The notes under the pieces are model-generated. The model worked only from the letters and a program-made list of their open reading frames with translations. It ran no database searches and was not told where the DNA came from. A stretch of 19,088 nt of DNA, taken from Oscillospiraceae bacterium (GTDB lineage Bacteria; Bacillota_A; Clostridia; Oscillospirales; Oscillospiraceae). Location: contig JAFQPT010000259.1 in the NCBI GenBank assembly GCA_017411665.1, forward strand, positions 1 through 19,088. The letters run 5' to 3'. Both the position numbers and the translations under genes were made by a program. Of this stretch, positions 15,035 through 19,088 are shown piece by piece. How positions within the stretch are numbered: position 1 is the stretch's first letter; every line of letters starts with the position of its first letter.

Positions 15035-15578
15035 AGGTAAAGCCCTCCTTTTCCAGTTCTGACTTCAGAGCCAGCTTTGCCCGATAGAGGAGATTCGCAA
15101 TCTGCCGGTTACTCCGTTTCATGACTTTGGCAGCCTGCGCATTGGTCAAATCCTCGAAGAAGATGAGATAGAGGATGGCGCTGTAGTCTGGGTTGATATT
15201 GTCCAGCGCCCGGTAGAGCATCCTCTTATCCTCCGACTGTATGTAAGAGCGTTCCAATAGGTCCGCCTCATCGCTCATATCCGCAGAATCCTCCATGGAT
15301 GTGGAAGCTATCCTTGCGGCACGTTTCAGATAGTTCAGAGCAATGTTCCTGCCAATGGTATAAAGCCATGTCTTGAAGGTGTATTTGGCAGTAAAGCGGG
15401 GCCGTCGGGTCGCAAGCCGGAAAAAGGTCTCCTCCATCAGTTCCTCGGCGGTGTGGATGTTGTTCACATACCGGTTCAGGAACAGAATCAGACCGTCTTT
15501 ATAGTCCCTTACTATCTCAACAAAGCCAGTGTCATCACCATCAAGGAAACGGCGGTAGCTACTTGCACCGTTATCCAT
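15021..15578 (-). CDS. ECF-type sigma-70 family RNA polymerase sigma factor (module 2)
   Basis: This 185-residue sigma factor has region 2 at about 13-85 (NNIHTAEELMEETFFRLATR; FKTWLYTIGRNIALNYLKR) and region 4 at about 115-170 (ALDNINPDYSAILYLIFFED; NAQAAKVMKRSNRQIANLLY). I take ATG 15578 because AGAAGGGAG lies about 6 bases before it. The frame continues 17 codons upstream without a ribosome site. It heads a leftward operon of sigma, anti-sigma and three lipoprotein genes. Region 4 has an unusual NRQIANLLYRAK helix rather than the common GTVKSRL. No ECF-type promoter was found in front of the gene itself, only an extended -10 element, so basal sigma expression may be housekeeping. Confidence 0.9.
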   Translation of the reverse strand: MDNGASSYRRFLDGDDTGFVEIVRDYKDGLILFLNRYVNNIHTAEELMEETFFRLATRRPRFTAKYTFKTWLYTIGRNIALNYLKRAARIASTSMEDSADMSDEADLLERSYIQSEDKRMLYRALDNINPDYSAILYLIFFEDLTNAQAAKVMKRSNRQIANLLYRAKLALKSELEKEGFTYEGL

Positions 15579-15632
15579 GATTTTCTCCCTTCTGTGGTTT
15601 TGAGATGCATCCCTTTGTCTGTTAAACAATCG

Positions 15633-15677
15633 AAAGCAGGAATTATCTCACCGTATTGGCTGGATAATTTCTGCTTT
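15633..15677. repeat. 15-base inverted repeat in the leader of ECF operon 2
   Basis: AAAGCAGGAATTATC (15633-15647) and GATAATTTCTGCTTT (15663-15677) are complementary in 14 of 15 positions, around a 15-base spacer. Only six bases or so separate the right arm from the -10 element at 15679, so the repeat covers the start of the transcript. It may be an operator dyad or a leader hairpin. There is no T-run, so it is not a terminator. Confidence 0.75.
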
Positions 15678-15678
15678 T

Positions 15679-15687
15679 ATCATAGCA
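15679..15687 (-). promoter_or_regulatory. Candidate extended -10 promoter for ECF operon 2
   Basis: On the minus strand TGCTATGAT combines a TGn extension with TATGAT (5 of 6). The -35 region (TTTTCC at 17 bases) is poor. The leader to ATG 15578 would be about 95 bases. The call is modest because of the missing -35. Confidence 0.4.
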
Positions 15688-15728
15688 TATTTGTCAGAGA
15701 AGGAAAAATAGAGTTGATTTTTGGGTGG

Positions 15729-15779
15729 GGCAGAATGCCGAAAAAGCAAGACGGGCCGGGCTTTTTCCGGGATTTTGCC
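15729..15779. repeat. Imperfect long inverted repeat of unknown role
   Basis: The left arm 15729-15747 (GGCAGAATGCCGAAAAAGC) pairs with the right arm 15760-15779 (GCTTTTTCCGGGATTTTGCC). This gives 18 base pairs including one G-T, with one mismatch and one bulged base, around a 12-base GC-rich loop. No T-run follows on either strand. It could be a structured leader, a regulatory site or a remnant of a small repeat element. Confidence 0.6.
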
Positions 15780-15886
15780 GTGACCGCAGGATGCAAAAGA
15801 TTTCGACTCCGCCTGACAGGATTTGCAGCGCTGTCGAAGATACCATAAAAGCACTCCGGAGAATACATAAAAAATGAGGTCGTTAT

Positions 15887-16801
15887 ATGGAATCTATTGG
15901 TGGACGGCTGCCGTTCCAGCTTGTGCAGGAACAGTGGGGCGCGATAAACCACGTCGAGGAAGAATGCCCGGGCGTGTTCTATCTTGGGACAACCATGGGG
16001 ATGGAGGACAGGGTGGGCAGAGAGATGTATGCAGTTCTCCCCTCAGCTGTCCCGGACATTATCTCCAGCGAAGCTATGGCCTACGGCACAGAGGCGGACG
16101 GCGTATATCTGTTTGAATATGAGGTGGAAAACAGCGGATGGGACATCATCAAGTATGAGATTCTTCGCTATAAGACAAAGGCGGGGATTGCGCTTGATGA
16201 TATCGAATCCCTGTACTGCTCTGCTATCTATTCCGCGGATGTGTATCCCGAATACTTTGGAGGGCTTATTCCGCCGCGTTGTACGCCGTGGGGTCTTACG
16301 GTCCGTATGAAGAAAGCACAGGAAGGCATCTACTTTCTTGAGACAGACCAATGCGAATGGGTGCTGGCACTGGCACATCCCATATGGGATATCGAATTAT
16401 CCGATGCCGTCAAGAAGATGGGGGCGCTGTGCGAGCATGATAAGGGGATGGGAGATAAATACGCACAATACCTATATTTCCAGAGGGACAAATGCGCCCC
16501 GGCAATCTATGAACTGTTGACGCACAGCGGATTTGAGAACCTGCGCAATTTTATCAGGTCTCAGGAGGTACTGGAGGCTCATGTCTATCGGCAGAACATG
16601 GAATATGCCGTGACTTACAATATGACGCAGGTGTCCGGCCATGGGAAGTGCGACATGCTCACTGACATCCTTGAAATGCTTGGCTGTGAAGGGGTGCGTG
16701 AGGAATTTGAAACGGAGGAACTGCAGAAGCGGCGCGAGGAGGCCTGTATCCGTCTGAACCCTGAACTGGCGGCGGAAGAACTGCTCCTACTGCCGAGATG
16801 A
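15887..16801 (+). CDS. Unknown protein (304 residues), first gene of a three-gene operon
   Basis: I do not recognise this protein. It has 304 residues and no signal peptide or membrane helix. It is rich in aromatic and acidic residues, with stretches such as FEYEVENSGWDIIKYEILRY (about 85-105) and a Cys/His-containing middle (LIPPRCTPWG, ALCEHDKGMG). The C-terminal third is helical (FENLRNFIRSQEVLEAHVY; EELQKRREEACIRLNPE). ATG 15887 has TGAGG at about 8 bases. It ends 13 bases before the next gene, whose ribosome site abuts its stop. The neighbours are both DNA-binding proteins, so a role linked to gene control or to a mobile element is conceivable, but nothing in this sequence shows it. Confidence 0.7.
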   Translation: MESIGGRLPFQLVQEQWGAINHVEEECPGVFYLGTTMGMEDRVGREMYAVLPSAVPDIISSEAMAYGTEADGVYLFEYEVENSGWDIIKYEILRYKTKAGIALDDIESLYCSAIYSADVYPEYFGGLIPPRCTPWGLTVRMKKAQEGIYFLETDQCEWVLALAHPIWDIELSDAVKKMGALCEHDKGMGDKYAQYLYFQRDKCAPAIYELLTHSGFENLRNFIRSQEVLEAHVYRQNMEYAVTYNMTQVSGHGKCDMLTDILEMLGCEGVREEFETEELQKRREEACIRLNPELAAEELLLLPR

Positions 16802-16814
16802 GGGAGGTGCTGTT

Positions 16815-17306
16815 GTGACAGAAGCAAGAAAACATCTGACAGAGCGGGAACTGGAAATCCTTGAGCTGAGGGAACAGAAGGTTTCGTATAGAATCATCGC
16901 AGAGAAATACGGCGTCTCGCAGAGCAGGGCACAGTCCATATACAAGCAGGCAAAAAGACGACTGCGGGAGGAGCAACGCAGGATACTGACACGCAAGGCG
17001 AACCAGATGATTGTGCCAACGGGCTTTTCCCGGTCGCAGTTGATTATCATCCGGGATGCGTTGTATACCTTGCGCCTGACAATAAGCAACAGCGTCACGC
17101 ATACATGGAGGAATCTGACGGAGCTGGAAGAAAAAGACCCTGTGTATCAAAAAGCGGGACAGGTGCTCGTGATGGTGGAGAAATTACTTGAGAAGACAAG
17201 TGGGCAAGTGACGAACATGGTCGAGGAAAACACGAAGGAAACTGTCCCGGAGATGCTTGCCCTCATTCAAGATGTAAGACAAAAGAAAGGAGGCGGCGAA
17301 GAATGA
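16815..17306 (+). CDS. Sigma-region-4/LuxR-like helix-turn-helix protein
   Basis: This 163-residue protein starts at GTG 16815, with GGGAGG about 8 bases upstream. Residues about 8-58 form a helix-turn-helix (LTERELEILELREQKVSYRI, then AEKYGVSQSRAQSIYKQAKR) like sigma-70 region 4 or phage/plasmid regulators of that type. The rest is helical (about 70-160, QLIIIRDALYTLRLTISNSV; VYQKAGQVLVMVEKLLEKTS) and may dimerise. There is no region 2, so it is a DNA-binding regulator rather than a full sigma factor. It overlaps the AbrB-type gene by ATGA, so the two regulators are made together. Confidence 0.78.
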   Translation: MTEARKHLTERELEILELREQKVSYRIIAEKYGVSQSRAQSIYKQAKRRLREEQRRILTRKANQMIVPTGFSRSQLIIIRDALYTLRLTISNSVTHTWRNLTELEEKDPVYQKAGQVLVMVEKLLEKTSGQVTNMVEENTKETVPEMLALIQDVRQKKGGGEE

Positions 17307-17545
17307 GGGCAACAGGAATTACAAGGCGTCTGGACAAACTTGGCCGCATCACACTTCCCATGGAGCTTCGCCGCAGTATGGAGATTGGTGATGATGACTT
17401 GTTGGAGGTCTTTGTGGAGGGCAATAACATCGTCATGCAGAAGGTCGAGCGAGGCTGCATGCTCTGCGGGCAGGTAAAGGATACAGTAGCTTTTAAAGCA
17501 AAGCGGGTGTGTAGAAACTGCTTAAAGGACCTGCATGCCCTGTAA
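17303..17545 (+). CDS. AbrB/SpoVT-type DNA-binding protein with Cys4 tail
   Basis: This is an 80-residue transition-state-type regulator. The N-terminal swapped-hairpin domain is typical (TRRLDKLGRITLPMELRRSM, about 7-26; DLLEVFVEGNNIVMQK, about 32-47). The C-terminal part has Cys 52, 55, 70 and 73 (CMLCGQ ... VCRNCLKDL), a zinc-knuckle tail seen in some Firmicute AbrB relatives. Its ATG overlaps the upstream stop (ATGA), with AAGGAGG about 10 bases before it. AbrB-type proteins act as dimers or tetramers and usually control many genes. As last gene before a terminator, it completes the operon of unknown function. Confidence 0.9.
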   Translation: MRATGITRRLDKLGRITLPMELRRSMEIGDDDLLEVFVEGNNIVMQKVERGCMLCGQVKDTVAFKAKRVCRNCLKDLHAL

Positions 17546-17556
17546 TGATGCGAGGA

Positions 17557-17588
17557 GGAGGCTGCGGTGTCGCAGCCTCCCTTCTTTT
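17557..17588 (+). terminator. Rho-independent terminator after the AbrB-type gene
   Basis: A perfect 10-base-pair stem (GGAGGCTGCG at 17557-17566 with CGCAGCCTCC at 17571-17580) has a 4-base loop and is followed by CTTCTTTT. It works mainly for the plus strand. The convergent minus-strand gene ends five bases beyond at 17593 and gains little T-run from it. Confidence 0.9.
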
Positions 17589-17592
17589 AGTC

Positions 17593-19088
17593 TTACGATG
17601 CAGAATGTTCCTTTAGTGCCAATATCACTTCCCGTTCCGCCAGCATCTCATCGATTTCCGCATTGGTGGGCTGCGACACATTCAGCATGGATATCTTCAC
17701 CAGTATCGGTTCCGCGTCCATGAAGTTCATGGTACGGCTGGATTGGCAGACGAACCATCCGGTGGGGGAGCGGGGGAACCACTTGGTCACATCGCGGTCA
17801 TCATACCGCGGGTCCTTGGCAATGGTCTTGACGATGACATTGACATCATCCTCTGTCTTGACTTTGCCGGCAAACACCAGTCCTGCGTTGGCTATAATGG
17901 ATTTCGGCATATCCGCAATCTTCTGCGTGATAGCGAAGATGAACAGACCGTAGCCGGCGGACTGGTCCAGAATCTGCTCAAACTCTGACTGGCCGGAAAG
18001 TCCCATCTGCGTATTTCCAGTGCCAGCGGTGTCTGAGCCTGTCAGCACCTCGTTGGCCTCCTCGATGACCAGGACTGTCTCATACTGGTCAGGGGCCAGA
18101 TACCCGTTGGGCTGTGCGATGGCGTAGCGGTAAAACCCCGCCGTGATGACGCCGAAAATGAAATTCTTGAAGGTAGATTCCAGACCCTTGGACTCCAGAA
18201 TGGTGATGTCGTCGGCGCCGATGATGTCGTCAACGCCGAGGCCATCCGCCTCGCCAAACAGCCGCCGTTCAATGGAGAAGGGACGTCCGAATGCGGACAG
18301 ACGTTCCAGTAAGCGGGCATAGGCGTCTTTGGTATCGTTGCCGCCCCGTCCTCGTGCGCTGGTACCGTCATCCATTTGGCGCTTGTAGTAGGTCATGCGC
18401 TCGTAGGCTTTAGCGAAGGTGACGTTGCTGGACAGCAGAGGTACTTCGTCTTCCCATCCCGGTTTGCCGTAGACGTCGAAGACACCGGTCTCCTCATAGA
18501 GGGAGTAGAAGGTCTCTGCCATCAACTGCTTGCCGCGCTCCAGAAGACCGTAGGCCCGGCAATAGATTTCGATAAGGACGTCCACCCAAATCTGGGGGAT
18601 GACGCCTCTGGGTATTTTGCAGGGATTGAAGTGCAGGGGATGGAAGTTGGGATTACCCATGGAATAGAACCGGAACCGTTCCGGCTCCACGAACCGGGCG
18701 AGTCCACGCCAGTCCTGCTTCGGGTCCATGCAGATGATGCGCAGCCGCTTTCCCGTCTTACTGCGCCGGATACGGGACAGCTCGGCGACAAAACGCATAG
18801 CGGCAACTGTTTTGCCGGAACGGGATGCGCCGGTAAAGAATCCATGCATCAGCTCCTTTTCCGAAATGCGGTAATCGTAGGGCGTGGTATAGCCGTTATG
18901 CATGGAGTAGCGCTCTGCCGAGAGGATGGACCCCATGTAAATCTCACCCTTGAGCATGGAGGGGACAGCAAACTTGGGTACATCGCCTACCTCGGCAAAG
19001 ATGCCGCCTTCGGAAACACGGGGCAGGTGGGTATAGGCCACAAACTCCTTGGGCAGCAGGACGGTGGAGTATTTATACTCCTGTACCC
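17593..19088 (-). CDS. HerA/VirB4-type P-loop ATPase (partial, N-terminus beyond the window)
   Basis: The frame is open to the right edge (VQEYKYSTVLLPKEF precedes the first internal GTG), so the start lies outside the window and 498 residues are visible. Counted from that internal GTG at 19041, Walker A is GASRSGKT (71-78), followed by an IICMDPKQDW strand. Walker B is ETVLVIEEANEVL (321-333), with tandem Glu as in HerA/VirB4/FtsK-like motors, and a late AITQKIADMPKSIIANAG (370-387) matches the sensor/arginine-finger region. Such ATPases drive DNA or protein translocation (conjugation, HerA-NurA type repair, secretion). No conjugation partner is visible. Whether it belongs with the Tad operon, a mobile element or a stand-alone system cannot be settled here. 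It converges on the AbrB-type gene. Confidence 0.82.
   Translation of the reverse strand, partial: VQEYKYSTVLLPKEFVAYTHLPRVSEGGIFAEVGDVPKFAVPSMLKGEIYMGSILSAERYSMHNGYTTPYDYRISEKELMHGFFTGASRSGKTVAAMRFVAELSRIRRSKTGKRLRIICMDPKQDWRGLARFVEPERFRFYSMGNPNFHPLHFNPCKIPRGVIPQIWVDVLIEIYCRAYGLLERGKQLMAETFYSLYEETGVFDVYGKPGWEDEVPLLSSNVTFAKAYERMTYYKRQMDDGTSARGRGGNDTKDAYARLLERLSAFGRPFSIERRLFGEADGLGVDDIIGADDITILESKGLESTFKNFIFGVITAGFYRYAIAQPNGYLAPDQYETVLVIEEANEVLTGSDTAGTGNTQMGLSGQSEFEQILDQSAGYGLFIFAITQKIADMPKSIIANAGLVFAGKVKTEDDVNVIVKTIAKDPRYDDRDVTKWFPRSPTGWFVCQSSRTMNFMDAEPILVKISMLNVSQPTNAEIDEMLAEREVILALKEHSAS

Larger units (their letters stand above)
15579..15886. other. Divergent non-coding region between ECF operon 2 and the unknown plus-strand operon
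   Basis: This is a gap of 308 bases between divergent genes. It holds an extended -10 element for the leftward operon, two sizeable inverted repeats (15633-15677 and 15729-15779), and the ribosome site of the rightward gene (TGAGG at 15875). I found no convincing -35/-10 pair for the rightward gene and no believable small gene. Confidence 0.6.

Noticed and set aside
15796..15850. Possible promoter for the gene at 15887 (CTGACA and TACCAT/TAAAAG)
   Set aside because: Spacings of about 22 bases or very poor hexamers; not supportable.
15648..15854. Short minus-strand frame with CKSC and CGHG-like cysteines in the divergent gap
   Set aside because: No ribosome site, and it runs across the two inverted repeats; probably non-coding despite the zinc-like cysteines.
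1..19088. CRISPR arrays, tRNA/rRNA genes, insertion sequences, attachment sites
   Set aside because: No regularly spaced direct repeats, transposase, integrase or RNA-gene signatures were seen on reading both strands.

Overview
The window looks like chromosomal (or large-element) DNA of a moderately GC-rich Clostridia-type Firmicute. The clues are strong AGGAGG-type ribosome binding sites on nearly every gene, sigma-A promoters with 17-base spacers, a BlaI/M56 pair, an AbrB-type regulator with a Cys4 tail, and lipoproteins of the kind common in gut Oscillospiraceae/Lachnospiraceae. The taxonomic guess is inference from style, not from a marker gene.

Layout. (1) 1-4027, minus strand: the front part of a Tad/Flp pilus operon, cpaB - tadZ - tadA - tadB (cut by the window edge). 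Its genes are tightly packed or overlapping. (2) 4089-5277, plus strand: a divergent single gene with a near-consensus sigma-A promoter, encoding an ankyrin-repeat protein with an unrecognised C-terminal half. (3) 5307-7123, plus strand: an ECF sigma factor, a 90-residue two-helix membrane protein and a membrane protein with two zinc ribbons. The set may be self-activated and ends at a bidirectional terminator. (4) 7130-10615, minus strand: a BlaI-family repressor and an M56 (BlaR1-like) membrane metalloprotease with an ectodomain of about 690 residues. They are driven by one promoter covered by a perfect 17-base BlaI-type palindrome, with a second, degenerate copy 24 bases away. (5) 10616-15687, minus strand: a second ECF operon: sigma factor, single-pass anti-sigma-like protein, and three lipoproteins (one OB/DUF3221-like, one Ig-like, one PstS-like). 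An ECF-type promoter (GGAAC, 16 bases, CGTCTA) sits inside the operon exactly before the lipoprotein genes. (6) 15579-15886: a non-coding gap with two sizeable inverted repeats. (7) 15887-17588, plus strand: an unknown protein, a sigma-region-4-like HTH protein and an AbrB/SpoVT-type regulator, ending in a terminator. (8) 17593 to the right edge, minus strand: a HerA/VirB4-type ATPase lacking its N-terminus.

How it fits together. The centre of the window (5.3-15.7 kb) is a block of three adjacent envelope-signalling modules: two ECF sigma systems and one BlaI/M56 system. The most interesting is the second ECF operon. Its anti-sigma-like protein and its first lipoprotein appear to end in related small beta domains, and the internal ECF promoter would let the sigma factor raise lipoprotein output without raising its own anti-sigma protein. 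That is a testable and, as far as I can tell, not commonly described arrangement. No RNA genes, CRISPR arrays, insertion sequences or attachment sites were seen.
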